Position numbers and translations under genes: made by a program. This document shows positions 1 to 12,755 of a stretch of DNA of 64,000 nucleotides, one piece after another. Position 1 is the stretch's first letter, and the number at the start of each line of letters is the position of its first letter. Source of the DNA: Hydractinia symbiolongicarpus (lineage: Eukaryota > Cnidaria > Hydrozoa > Anthoathecata > Hydractiniidae); NCBI RefSeq assembly GCF_029227915.1, contig NC_079877.1:14135351-14199350 (forward strand), read 5' to 3'. The notes under the pieces are model-generated. The model was given only the letters and a program-made list of their open reading frames with translations, did no database searches and was not told the DNA's origin.

Positions 1-471
1 ACCAAACTTTACCGATAAAATAGTATTGACGTCAAAGGAAAGTTAATTAAGATTAGTGAAGCCATTACAATGCATTTCAAACTTTGAGGCCGAATAACTT
101 GGAAACGAGGTGGTGACGTCAATGTTTTTTCACCGCGTGGGTAACTAGGGACAACCTGGGACCAATTTGGGTAAGTTTTCCAAACCTGGGTCCCCGAATC
201 CGTTTCGGAATGGACGGTTTGATGACGTCATCAAAAAACCTTTAAACCTTGATATCTCTGCAACCGTTTGTCAAAGATACATGATCATATACATTTTCTT
301 CATCAGCATTTCAAGATCTATACGATGAAGGCAACAGGTATACAAATTTCTAAAAAAATATATTTATTTTGTATTTGCACTGCTGACGTCAGCAAAAAAA
401 CTAAAACAACCTATTTTTCCATTGTCCTTCTGCCTAAGTGGATTACTCCACGGGATTTATCGACTAGTCTA
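1..471 (-). repeat. Dispersed CTAGT-end repeat, minus orientation
   Basis: Read on the minus strand the element starts at about 471 with CTAGTCGATAAATCCCGTGG. This is the same kind of end as the repeats at 44000, 59290, 63410 and 63590 (CTAGTCG, then CCCGTGGA and ATCC). Positions 240-460 also match 22740-22900 (shared stretch around TGATCATATACATTTTCTT). The copy may run off the left edge. Several TGACGTCA-like motifs occur in it. It is probably a non-autonomous transposable element; no protein is encoded. Confidence 0.55.
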
Positions 472-845
472 TACTAATTACCTACCTGCGTTTTATAAAC
501 ATCATAATTCGTATCATCCATGACGAAGTAATGATTGGTATCAATAGGGAGGCTGTAAATACATTCATTAAAACCTAATTGAATTTTTAAGAGTGATTTT
601 TTTTCATATCTAAGTAACAATAAAATAATCCATTATGTTGGATAAATTGAGAAGATAAATATTTTAAAACTTCGGAAATATTTTGTTGTTTTTTTGTTAC
701 TAAGAAGTAAAAAAATGAAATTTAGGAATTCAATGAGATATTGATAAACATATTCAGGTTTCATATCGATTTTTTACAAGATTTGAAATATTTTTTGCTA
801 TTACGACACGCCAAGTTTTTGTAAACAGTAGAGCGAAAACAAAAA

Positions 846-3800
846 ATGTTGTACCATCTAGTGTTGCTTATGATTTTTCTTTTAAATGAAATTCGTGCAC
901 ACGCAAATGTCAAGGTGGTTGAGCTTCTAAACAACGTAACATTGACAGCGACATACGCAAGTTTTAAAAAACATGAGAATGTCACAATTTATGGAGTTGA
1001 AATTAAAGTTTTAAATGTACAAACGAAAGTTCAATGTGCATCTCAATGCATCAAAACAGAAGAATGTAACACCTTTGCTATACGCAAGAATACACCACCA
1101 CCATTTTATTGTGGATTGTTCACAGGAAATCTTGATACCAATCATTACTACGCCATGGATGATAATGAATTTGATGTTTATGAAACACAGGTAGGAACAA
1201 TTTAATAATTCTTTTTTAAAATTGCAGCACCTTGAAAAACCGGTTTCATTCAACCTAAATGATGCTCAATTTTTTACATTTTGTAGGTGTTACATAAACT
1301 TCAGTTTCGATATCAACAATCATTAACAAAGAGTTCAACATAAATCTTCAAATGCTTAAAACAGAAAACTTACGCAATACTAAAATTTTTCTTCTTCTAT
1401 CTAAACTAATAAAACAAGTTGATTTAGTATGGAAGAGCATGGAAAGTTGTCTGAGATATGTACAAATTGATTAAAGAATTTAATGACGTTGCTTTTGATC
1501 TGTTTTTTAAAATTGTTTTCTGTTATGATAATTTTGTTCAAGTACGTAAAAGGTTGCATTTTCCTTTGAATGCGTGTACACTCAGGGCGATTTGAAAATT
1601 GAAAATTAAAAATCAGAAATAATTGCTAATTTTGATTTTTCAATGAAATTGAAAATGATATTGCCTTATGGGTACACGCATTTCTTTGATACTTATTTTT
1701 CTTAAGTAGCCTTTGCAAAGATTTCTTTTCTTTTCTATGCTGTAATTGTTTACTTTTTCCGATCACTGCAATAAAATCGTTACTGGCCATGACTAAAAAA
1801 TAGATACCAACCATGATTAACAATACAATTATATACATTCATTATAGAACATGTGTACATTAAATCCATTGATATGTGAACACGGAAGTGTGTGTATTCC
1901 AAACTTCAACAACAACACCTACTATTGCAAATGGTGTTTTCCACCCTACCATGGTAAACATTGCAATGTGACAGGTTCGTATACGTTGTTGTATCTCTTT
2001 ATAATAAAGCCTGATACTTACTTCTTGTTTGGACTGGTTTTTCACTTCACTTTTACCAATCTCACACAAGCCAAAACATTGCTCCAGACTCGTGCTATAA
2101 ATAGATAAAACTTTATCTAGCTAGTAACTGATTTTTAAGAATAAATGTTGACAACCCAAATTATTTTGTTAAAAGCAGGCAACAAAACGTGCTTCCTTTT
2201 GTTCTTTATTCCTCATTGACCATATTAAATTAAAAACAATAAATAGGTACGGTTACATCAGCCGTTTCGTTAATTGTGCTAATCAGGCTTTTATAGGACA
2301 CCGTCATTAGTTCTGTCAACACTCAGATACTCAATGTTGCATTATTCTTATTCTTATTGAAATTGTTTACCTAGGATAGGCTCTTTAGTTTCTAATTGTA
2401 CTGCTATCAATGAGGGTCTTGCGAAAAGAGTTCTAGTGCAATTTGAGCGTCGAAAGTCATACAACCACAGCAGTCGCTCAACTAGACAAAAGTATTTGTG
2501 TATAATCCGAAACCTAAAAGGGACATTCAATTTTTATTTTCGATTCAATACGTATTCAATATGTTTTAAAAATGAAAAAGGTCTTCTTTTTTCTATTTTC
2601 AATTCTAACCCATTTCCCAACCCAATTCTAACCCAAGTTTTTGTGAATCACTCCTTTCCTTATACAGTAAACCTTCAAATTGGCGGACAACGATTTAAGC
2701 AGCTAGTGACACATCTACCTACGATGGAGAAAGGTTACCCTATACTGTGGAAGAGTTCTTAAACTGTATACAAGAATATTCAAACATTGCATGACAGTTT
2801 TAAAACTGTGCAAGAAAATTTTTCAACATTTTGAGAGTTACTAAAATAAAGTACCGATCTATGTCTAACCAATTGGATATTTTAAGACAGATGCCTTAAA
2901 GTAACATATTTGTTAATGAATGTAATTAGTGATCGTGATTCTTTCACATGACTTAACTATTAAAAAGTAATTTAGACCTCCCCTTGCAATTCGTGAGAAA
3001 AGTTGCCAAAAATTAAAAACATTCGGCTTACGTCGCAATACTTAGCTTGAGTCAAGGGACGAAGGCATATATAGTGAAATCATTGGCAATTAGCTAGTCA
3101 ATGTTTTAGTAATATAAAGACGTAAAATAATTTGTTCGGTGGATACGTAATGATAATAATTTAAAACATTACTTAAACAAAGTTATAAAAGTTGTTCACC
3201 CTAGGGGAATGCATTAAAACAAAACCTATTAAATTTTTAAATCCTATAGTAAATCATTTGGAAACGATTCTCTCCCGGCAAAAAGAAAGGTCTTACACAG
3301 TGACAGCTCTATCCATTTACTTCTTTTATCATTATTGTAAGCTTAACCTCTGCTTTTCAGAGTATAAATGCACCATAGGTTAGAGTGTCGAGAAGCTTTA
3401 CAGGAATTTATCGCAATGGGTCATGCTGCTTATCAACAACCTTTCTATAGTATATTGCTACGCTTATTTTTATTCGGTGAATACGTGTCCACAGTTTATA
3501 TTATATCCTGTGCTAACTTTTGTGGACGTAGTAGTATTTGCGAAAAAAGCAATCACTTCCTCCATGGAAGATATGGCATCAGATATTGCTGTTGATAAAT
3601 TATCAGTTTTCGATTTTCTTTAGTGTCGAATTTTAACAAAAGTTTAAAAGTCAATGAATTTGTTCTGAAATTCTGATTTTTAATTTTGAAATAGATTGAA
3701 AATGAAATAGTTTTAAGGATATATGAGGAATAATTATTGCTTTTTATTTTAATATACAAGTTAAATTTACTTGCTTTTTTATAGCTGAAACGGTGAACAA

Positions 3801-5601
3801 AGAAGCCATACCAGAAGGTATTAGTCCGTTACCTACCTAATTTGCGCGGAAGCGCTTACTCTGAGGACTTACATTTCGCTAATTTTAGTGTTTTTTAAAC
3901 ACTTTCTGAAAAGTTTATTATAAATGTTAAACTACGAACAGATGAAAAATCTAAAAATTTGCCTCCCATTACTGTAAACTGCGCTCTAAAATATTTTCTG
4001 TTCTGAACAAAGAATCTCTCACCTAACAGATAAAAATCTTCATTACACGATAATCATTTAACATTTAAAGGGAGGATTGTAAACATATCACCAAGCAGAG
4101 AACTAAAATGGAACGTTTTTTTGATACAAATCTTGATCAGAGTACAAAGAACATTAAAAAAGTTGATTTGATGCAAGTTGATTTGTTATGGGTAAAACAA
4201 TTTAATATGTATATTCATTTTATACTTTTTGTCTCACAATAACAATTTTTTTCGCCAAATATTTATATATGACATTGGCGCATAGTTTTTCAGTGTCCGT
4301 TTCTTGTTTCGAATTTTTTGTTCCAGTTCTCCACGAAAAGAATCATGATATGATTTTCAACGTATGTTTTCTTTTTATCGCCGTTCTACGTTAGTGAAAC
4401 GTCAAAATTGTCTAAAAAATCTCTTTTTTTGTTTTTTCTTGTTAAGTTCCTAGTGCGATATGTTCGAAAAACATAAAATGTCAAAATATTTAAATGGGTA
4501 AGTAATACTCAAACAATCCCAAATGGACGTGAATATTTCCAACACGGTATTACTTTTTCAAGTTACTACACAAGAAGTTGAACACAAACTAACCAACAAC
4601 ATTTTTAATTTCGTTGTCTTTCAATCTGCACAGCTTCACTATAGGTCGTGTTGCTACATTTAAGAGGATTATATGATGATTTTTGTATAGGATATATCTT
4701 AAAAACTTTAAATTTATCTATTTAAGAACTAAATAAAAGTGACTCTTCTAAAGGGTAATATGTATTGTTTTCCATAGACATTCGAACAGGAAAAAACGCA
4801 TCTTGCCGGAGTTTGAAAAAATATTTTGGCCCACAGAAAACGTTTGTTCCAGTAGTCACGTACCCTTGGCGCGATAACAGGAAACTTGTCGTAATTTGCC
4901 ACTCAGGTAATGTTATTTCATCGCTATTTTCGTGGATTGCATTTCAATCCTGAAACCACGTGTATAATAAATATAACAGAAGAAACTCGACAACTCCTTT
5001 ACAATACCCTAACACTGCATTCTGCATTTCTAGCTAACTGTACAGTAAAGTGTCTGCAAGCATAGGTGGTATGCAGTGTTACTTATTTTAATTTTTTTAC
5101 ATAGATGGTTCCACACAAATAAGCAAAATATATATAAACCAACATGGGCCCCTCTATGACCGCGTTTCAACCCTCACGAAGCTTTCAGATATGAAAACTT
5201 CAGCTTATAGAATCAGCACAACAGCCTTAAACATGCTTTATAAACTCATTCGTTTTAAACGTATTCAATTTGTTTGCCGTGGCAGTGGAACTTCGCAAGG
5301 ATTTATGACATCGTCCATTCCTTCCACAAATGTAGTAAGTATGTTAAAGTATTTCATAGGTGAATCAAACGATTTACCAGATTCGTGTGGGACGTTTAAA
5401 TGGGGCGAACGTTGCGAAATTATGAAAAATCAAAAATGGTCGAAGGAAGGCATCCCATATGAAACAAGAATATACAATGAGATTTTTCGGCTTGATTCAA
5501 ATGTGACAGAAGGTTTTAGTATGGCTGATCATAAATATGGATGCCTTAATGAGTTTGGAGCATACAAAGCCGGTGAAAGTTATGCTCTTTGGGTTTATTA
5601 A
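846..5601 (+). CDS. Gene A: secreted PAN/Apple-EGF protein with a C-terminal cysteine-containing domain (5 exons, intact)
   Basis: Exons read by eye: 846-1190, 1848-1974, 3785-3817, 4778-4906, 5105-5601. All joins are GT-AG and phases agree (0,1,1,1), giving 376 residues. Residues 1-20 are a signal peptide ending AHA. Residues about 21-115 form a PAN/Apple-like domain with Cys 64, 68, 74 and 89. Residues 116-157 are an EGF repeat with six cysteines (C-x6-C-x5-C-x10-C-x2-C-x8-C). A 33-nt micro-exon encodes a short linker. The last two exons give a globular domain with motifs CRSLKKYFGP, TYPWRD, RISTTALNML and FSMADHKYGC. The product should be extracellular. The layout resembles cnidarian proteins annotated as uncharacterized skeletal organic matrix protein 5-like; that match is from memory. 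A close paralogue lies at 24641-52076. The start is the first ATG that gives a signal peptide. Confidence 0.82.
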
Positions 5602-5688
5602 ATGAAAGTATATGCCAAAAGTTAACGTTAATATTATTTCGTGTTTTTCATCACACAAATACATACCTATCGCTAATATTTCCAATGC

Positions 5689-5694
5689 AATAAA
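5689..5694 (+). promoter_or_regulatory. Polyadenylation signal of gene A
   Basis: AATAAA lies 88 nt after the stop codon of gene A, a normal distance for a eukaryotic 3' end. It is the first such hexamer after the stop. Confidence 0.5.
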
Positions 5695-6589
5695 GTTAAT
5701 GTACAAATTTATCTCCGGCTTTGGTAAAAATTGGTAAAAAAATTCATTTTGCATTGTGCTTCGGTAAATCTGAAACGACAGGCGTACAGCTATTTAATGT
5801 CACAACCTGCTAACCGCATATAAATATCGCCACAAGCCTTAAATCATTGGAATTTGATTGTACTCTGTACAGTTGGGTTACTTGCTGTTAGCGCCAGTTT
5901 GATAGACTAAGTTCTGGTGCACTTTGACATACGTTCAAGTTGAGCGCTCAGATAAAAGTATGACATGGAAAGGTGAAGCGTGACTTTTGGCAAAATCATG
6001 AAAGTACTGTTCCAAAATACACATAGGCTGCCTTGCAGCATCATGGTAAAAACAGTTACGCGTAGCAAATTCTGTGGAATTAGTTTTAGAGAAAGTTATA
6101 AAATTATTCTTCTGGTTCACTAAACGCTATTGTTGCAAAATTGTTTTTGAGCCAGTAATAAACTCTGTAAAGGTAGTACAGCTTTGAGATTGAATTATGT
6201 ATACCATATGTCTTAATAAATCAAAAAACTTTAGACCTTTCTCTAAATTAGTAATACAATTAAAGCTGCAACTAACATTTACAGCAACAAGAACTGCACT
6301 CGGTTTGAAACCATACATAAAGAAGAAACATTTTAGTGTGCGAGTTCAAATCCAAATATTAATAAATCATTAATAAGCTGTGTTTTTAGTTGCGTCACTT
6401 CTATGTTCGTAAATTCTGTATTTGAGGAAGGGGGGATAAAATTCAAACGAAATGTTCAAAAAAGGTAATTAGAACAGAAAGTCTATTCAAGAATAAACCC
6501 AAACTCTGACATGTTGATTAAAATTTTTAAGAAGTTTTTGTGTAGGATTAGGTCGTGAAAGTTTCTGCACCTTTTAAAATTATGTCAAT

Positions 6590-7520
6590 CATTGTTTTCA
6601 CTCCGGACGAAAGCTTTACTGGTTAAAAATGCTTCGTATTGTTATTATCAACTTTTTAGACTGTAAAGTATATCCTTGTTATATAACTCGTGCATATATT
6701 AAGTACAGGCTCATAAAAAAGGGAAAAATTTTCCTTTTCGGCAGTGCCTAACATTGCAAATCTTGCGACAACGAAATCAAGCTCAGTGGAAAAAGATTGT
6801 CGCGGTGTTCCTGTAGTTTTTGCAACGTGTATAAAGAAATAGTTCTGCTAGCGAGTATTTGTAAACACTAAGGATGACTCTGCAACATTTTCTGCAACAG
6901 TTGCCTCCTCTCCTTATTTTAATAACAAATCTGTGGTAGCACCTTATACAGTATTCAATAATTAAAAGTGGTAGAGCAAATACTGTGCATTATATTGTTG
7001 TCCAGAATTTGAAACATGTCCAAAATTTTTGTTTTAATTGTAGACAGAATAGTAGCAAGGTAAGACACTTATCACAAACATTTTATGATCAATATTTTGC
7101 ATTTTTATTTTGAAAAAGTTACAAAAGCGCAGAAATGACTTGTTTACTTTTTTATTAAAATTCAAAAATACTCATCTATTAGTTAATATCAAGGAGGTTT
7201 AAACCTCCTTATTATTACGTTAAAATTGCACCAGATAGTTAATGCTATGTAATATATTTATGGTGTTGTTTTAACTTCATTTAAACGAAATCACCTTGAA
7301 TGTTTAAATACAACTATGAAGTTCTTCCAAAATTCTTAAGATAACCATTAAGATGAAAGAAAGGTCTTGTTGCAAGTTGACTTATGTAAGCATATATAAA
7401 ATATGCAGATAATGTTTAGATTACACCATTCCGACTGCAAAAGACGTCAAAAAAAAAAAGAAGCAAATGTCATGTGACGTAAAGAGCAAGTAACAGGAAA
7501 TTACTAGAAAACAAAAGGAA
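6590..7520. repeat. 3' flank of gene A, left member of a segmental duplication
   Basis: No gene is seen. Stretches here recur in the same order after gene B. Examples are CGTATTGTTATTATCAACT (6627 region and 53188 region), the TATAAAGAAATA...GAGTATTTGTAAA stretch (6830 and 53660 regions), AGAAATGACTTGTTTA (7132 and 55323) and AAAGACGTCAAAAAAAA (7440 and 55636). This is diverged sequence from duplication of a block that included the secreted gene. Confidence 0.7.
7191..7210. repeat. Perfect 20-bp palindrome
   Basis: AAGGAGGTTTAAACCTCCTT is identical on both strands. It lies in the duplicated 3' flank of gene A. The related stretch near 55370 does not keep it, so it may mark a short insertion or a binding site. 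Function unknown. Confidence 0.6.
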
Positions 7521-8335
7521 AGATTTTTCTCTTAGGCAATAGCGCAGTTTTATATTTCTAAATACATGAGAACAATGTTTCAATATGTTAGATAGGTAAG
7601 CTAAATAGGTAATTCCTTGACGAATATGATCACCTCATTAAGCACAGATAGTTCGAGTTGTTTATGTTATTATCCCGGGCTGTATATGTTGAAAAAAGTT
7701 TGCCCCACGAGGACCTACAATGGCACGCGCCACCCTTCATATATAAAGGGCCTACAAACCAGCTAAAATGCTCACACACATCGTATATCCCGCGCACATA
7801 TTAAAACCCGGCAAACGCGTTTTGCGCAATGAACAGACCAGCGCACTTTGCTCGCTGGTTTCATATTATTCATATATTCATCGAAAAGTATATTACAAAG
7901 AAATATTTCAGCGGGACTCATTCTAGATCAAAACATGACCAAGGTTGGAGCAAATAAAAATTCTACAAATATCTATATGTTCTAGTCTGTAAATTACATA
8001 CATGTCGGAAAAATAGCCAGTTGTTTTTCACTGCCACCAGCTCGTGTAGGTCACTAAAGTCGAAAACTAACTGCCGTAGCCCCTTCAACAGACTGTATAT
8101 GTAAGCAACCTAATTAAACTTTTAGAAGTGCATTATTAATGCAAGAAAGTTGTTAATAACCACAAAATTAATTTCAACGAAATTTTGCAAATTAAGTCTT
8201 CGGGACATTAAATTCCAGCTAAGTTTTCCATGTCCTCCGAGAGTAAGCAACGCGTCTTCTTAGATCTTCGTGTGTTTTCTGGCAGATCCTCCCTCTCACT
8301 TTTTGGCCAGCTTTACTATTTTGATTACAAGTTAA

Positions 8336-8374
8336 TCGAAGGTGTCAAAATTTAAAAAATTTTGACACCTTCGA
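8336..8374. repeat. Perfect 18-bp hairpin with AAA loop
   Basis: The left arm TCGAAGGTGTCAAAATTT (8336-8353) is the exact reverse complement of 8357-8374, with a 3-nt loop. No open frame or paired terminator context is present. It may be a small foldback element; nearby GTTAA occurs on both sides (about 8330 and 8379). Confidence 0.6.
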
Positions 8375-9297
8375 GCAGGTTAATATTTTAAGTCATTTTG
8401 GGGAAATGATGTCTTATGAAAAACGTGGGTTAAAGTAAACGCTAAGTATTCCAGATCAATCAATACTGTTGAATTATTAAATCAATGGAATTTTAACTTT
8501 TTCCATAGCTTGTAATACAGTAAAAAATGTAGCTACCTAGCTGCACTTAGTATAAGAAAGATTACTTGGAAATTTTGTTGCAGCCAATTGTATTAGGTTA
8601 CTTTAGCTCCCTAACAGCTAGATAGCCGCAACACCATTTGTACCTGATTAAAGAAACATATCGATGAAGATAACGCAAAAATTAATAGTGATGGCCAGGA
8701 TGAAAAAGCTCTTATACCAAACTGAATATAAGTCTTAGAGAATAGCAATGAAAAAAGGCTAGCTAGTTAGCTAGCAGCTTTAGAAATCTACCGATAAAAA
8801 TTTTATTTTTATTTTTCCATATTTTAAACATCTTTGCAGAGAAGACATACCTATTGGTGGCAAAAGAAGATTTCAAAGTGCAGCAATTTTCAAGGGAAAA
8901 ATTTTTCGCAAATATGACAATGCGAGGACATTTTGCATACCGCGAGCATAAGCTCTCGCAAATAAGGCATACTTAATGATTTTGAAAACGTAAACCTTCG
9001 CAAATCGATGTTAGAAATGAGCGAAAATTCACCTTCCATTGAATGTCAAGACGTATTCTGCATTATCAAAGCATTTAACATTAAGGATAGCGACAACATA
9101 AAATATTTTTAGTTGCTCAGGACTACTTTTGTTATGAAAAGTACTTTCATGTTCTAAAAAAAGATAAATTGAGCTACCCAACTATACATTTCCTTATTCG
9201 GCAATTATAACTCAATTTTAGTGAGCTAAATTATTTTTCGACAAAAAAGATCTTTTTAAGAACAGCTACGGCTTAAAATGGTTAAAACTATTTTCTT

Positions 9298-9424
9298 TAG
9301 AACCTGTGTATACTAAATCCATTGATTTGGGAGCGTGAAAGTGTGTGTGTTCCAAACTGTAACAACAACAGCTTTTATTGTAAATGGTGTTTTCCACCTT
9401 ACTATTATAAACATTAAAATTTAA
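9298..9424 (+). pseudogene. Dead EGF exon of a third secreted PAN/EGF paralogue
   Basis: The stretch aligns base by base with the EGF exons at 1848-1974 and 25652-25778, and an AG acceptor precedes it. In the homologous frame it reads LNPLIW then SVCVPNCNNN and CKWCFPPYYYKH and meets TAA where the last cysteine should be. The CEHG motif has become WERE, so one cysteine is lost there too. No PAN or C-terminal exons accompany it nearby. It is a relic of a further copy of the gene family. Confidence 0.8.
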
Positions 9425-12400
9425 TGGTTTTCTTTAAATATAATTCTCTTTCATTTCATTCTTGTCTTTTTGCGTTCTATGCATGTCTAGTAACAAATTT
9501 AACATCTTAAATAGTGGAAAGAATAGTTAAATGCATGAAATGGCCATAACCAGAATTGTACGATGCCACTAATTATCATTCTTTCTATTAAAGAGGAACC
9601 AACAAAAAGTATTACAAGGTTTGAAAGCGTTGATTTTGATATATATTTCTTTCCTACAAAATAAGCAAAAAAATGTCGTATTTTCTAAGCTGTTGTTTTG
9701 ATGTTTCCGCACAAACGTTGGCATATTGGATGAATATTAAATGTTTTTAAAGTCATTTTCACAAAACGACTTTACACATGATCAAAATAACCCCACGGCT
9801 AAACCAATTAAATTTGCATGGCAGTCTTTTTTTGGTTAAGCGTTGAAGTACACGAAGTATGAAAACTTTTAAGTCAATTTAGCAAAAATGACTACTTTCC
9901 TTATCAATCTGTTGACAGCTTTTAGGAGAATTTTGGGATAGATATTTTTGTAGAAGTTTCATAGCAAAACCGACTCATTTTGTAATACCTGCAGCGTTTT
10001 GAAGTAAATACTGTTTATTAAGTCATCAAAATTCTAACGCGTTTTGCAATAAATTTTCAGTTTATTTTGTAATAAAACACCTGACGGGTTTTGTAATAAG
10101 TTATCAGTCCGTTATAATATAATATAATCAGTTATAATAAAGAAGCTGACACGTTTTGTAATAAGAAAAATGTTTCGATGGATAGTCTGGTGGAATCAAA
10201 TATTTTGGTAAGTCCGATGTAAATAGCATCTTTTAATAAAGGTCCCAATGAAGTCAAATGTTTCGGTTATTCTGGCGTTGGAACTATGTTTCTACTGAAT
10301 GTCCTGGTGTAATCAATTATTCTAGCACTCAGTCTTGACGTAAACAGCCAATAACAACGACATGAACCAAATGGATAAGTTTACAAGGTGTTGACTTATG
10401 GGAAAAAAGTTTATTTATTATTTCGATATTGTGTTGATTTTGGTGATGATATACTGTGTGTAAATATTTGATATTATTCATATTGCAACATCAACATATA
10501 TATATATATAGTTAAAGATTTTCTTCGATAAAAGCAAATAACCCATTTTTTAAAGAGGCGAAATGACAGTTTCATCTTGATTGTCAAAGTGTCAGAATAA
10601 ACCATTTTGTAAATTGGTTAAGTCGGTAAAAATTGATTTAGAATTAATTAATCTTCTTATAGGTGATAGCAAACTACAAAAAGCATGTATCTAGTGTTTT
10701 AAGCTGGATTTCCGCTCAATAATAAAAAGGGTCTGCATAGACAGAACAAGAATAATACTTGAATGTGATTGGCTATTTTGCTAACTTTTTAATATGGTTT
10801 TTTTTCTGTTTCTGCTTTTAAGAAAAGTTTCATATGATTTTAGCCTCCTTAAATTTAATAAACCAATACACCCTTTCCCGAATTTCATAAATTATATCAA
10901 TTATCACGTCACCCAAAATTTTAGAATGACAAAGCTGAAGTTTCTAGCGTACTATAAAATTCTGGTTGGATTTTCTTTAAATTTAAAGAAAATAATTATT
11001 CTGAAAACGAAGCTATTCCTAGTAAGCTCGGCTATACGAATGGTTTGACTGTAAATTTTAGATCGCAATTGAGGGACTTTAGAAACAGAAATATTTACGA
11101 AATTAGGTAATTTGTTCTACCTTTTGATGAGGAACTTAGGAAAAAAAATCATTTTTAGTATTGACCACTTTAATTGAGTTTGACATAATTAGGAAATTCA
11201 GGAAAAGTCTACTAGATTGCAGAAATCACAATAGTCATATCAAACTGTCTCTTTTTTGACTCAGCCACCTCATCTATAAATGCAGCAATAACTCCATTTC
11301 GGATTCAGCCCTATAAGTTTAACTTAAACAAAATGTGTTGAAAACATAAAAGTTTGTTCGAAAAATTTTCTTATCTCTGACTCGACCTCTTCTTCAATTT
11401 TTTTAGCGCTGCTTCTTTTGACAACGGGGGTTGCCTTTTTCTGGGCTTATCTCTTTCAGTCACATTTAACATACAAATCTTTTTCTTGGGATTACCTCTC
11501 CATAATTGGTTGTTTCGACTGTGTATCGCAACTTCGTGCCAGGGAAAAAGTTAAAATGTCTTGGGAAAAGCCTGTGTTGAGTATGTACAATTCTAGGTTT
11601 TCATCACCAATCTTATGTAAACTACATTCTTACGAAAAGTCGTTTATCTCTATGTTAAAAGTTGTTTACCACACAGACCATAGCTAAGTAGTACATATCA
11701 GTACTCTGGAAAGAGTGAAACTTAAAAAGTTTATTAATTATTAATGATTGTCTATTGGGAAATTCCCTGCAACCTTTCAAAACAATCGTCACAACGGCGT
11801 CGAAACTGAAGCCACAAGTTATAACATATAAAATTTTGAATTAACATAATTTCGCCTGCTGAAATAACTTTCACCGTGTTGTCCGCTTGAGTTGGTTATC
11901 AAAAAAATTCCGCAATAACGTAGGTACTCTACTGAGCTGCCTACTGAGCGGCCGGTATCACGGTTACGATACAAGGTTTGCACATACACCAAAAGTATAT
12001 GCCCGACTCATCGCCTGAAAAGGACCGACTACACATTTTCGAGAATAATGTTACATGACTTACTTTTTGGTTCAATTTCAGACTTAACATCATATACTCA
12101 CACGTTGTCGTATAACGCAGATGATCTTAGCTTGGTATCCGCCGTACTGAATTTAATTGCCTCCGAAAACATTATAGGCTTGCTATGGCTGAGATAAATT
12201 TTCTTACTTCTTTGGATTTTAAGTTTCGCGAGTTCATAGAAAATTCTCATAAAAAACGGTGTATAGTATAGCAGATAAAACACAAACAAAAAACACAAAG
12301 AATATGTTTAAATTTTACCATTAAATAAAGAATCATTCACGTACGAAAGTATGCCTAGTTGTAACTGGTACTTCTCACACGTAGTAATAAATTAGACACG

Positions 12401-12600
12401 ATTAAATAAAAAATGGAAAACATGATTCTTACGTTACAGATCTATATACGCGTGTATGAACAGCTAAATATTCTCCTTCGTAGACGCTTTTTACAGAGTA
12501 AAATTCTCAAATACAAATTGGTAAATTATCGAATGTTACCGATTTATGTTAATTAAAAGAAAAGAAACTAGAATTTTAATAACAAAAATTTTTTTTCAAA
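9425..12600. other. Gene-free stretch
   Basis: Short open frames are present (for example 10794-11048 and 11418-11687) but none has a recognisable domain or convincing splice context. Positions 10237-10345 match 55739-55835 (TCCCAATGAA..TCAAATGTT, then GAATGTCCTGGTG and CACTCAGTC), so the duplicated block reaches at least this far. A short (TA)n tract lies near 10498. Confidence 0.5.
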
Positions 12601-12604
12601 TATT

Positions 12605-12755
12605 TTTTTGAAATAAACACCCCCACTTTCAACACACCAGGAGGGGGTCGTTTAATAGAGGGGCATTTATATAATAATTTTACTTTTAGAGAGGGCGTTT
12701 ATTAAAGAGGGGCGTTTAAAAGCCAGGGAGTGTTTATTGGAGAAAATACAGTATT
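12605..12755. repeat. Short G-rich degenerate repeat cluster
   Basis: Several imperfect copies of GAGGGGCGTTTATT and its variants (GAGGGGCATTTATA, GGGCGTTTATTAAAGAG, GTGTTTATTGGAG) stand out in A+T-rich DNA. Such motifs are typical of the ends of small DNA transposons in marine invertebrates, but no matching inverted end was found. Confidence 0.4.

Noticed and set aside
3368-3595. Possible extra EGF exon in gene A (cysteines around SCANFCGRSSIC)
   Set aside because: The spacing is poor, the frame ends in a stop, and no donor in the right phase was found.
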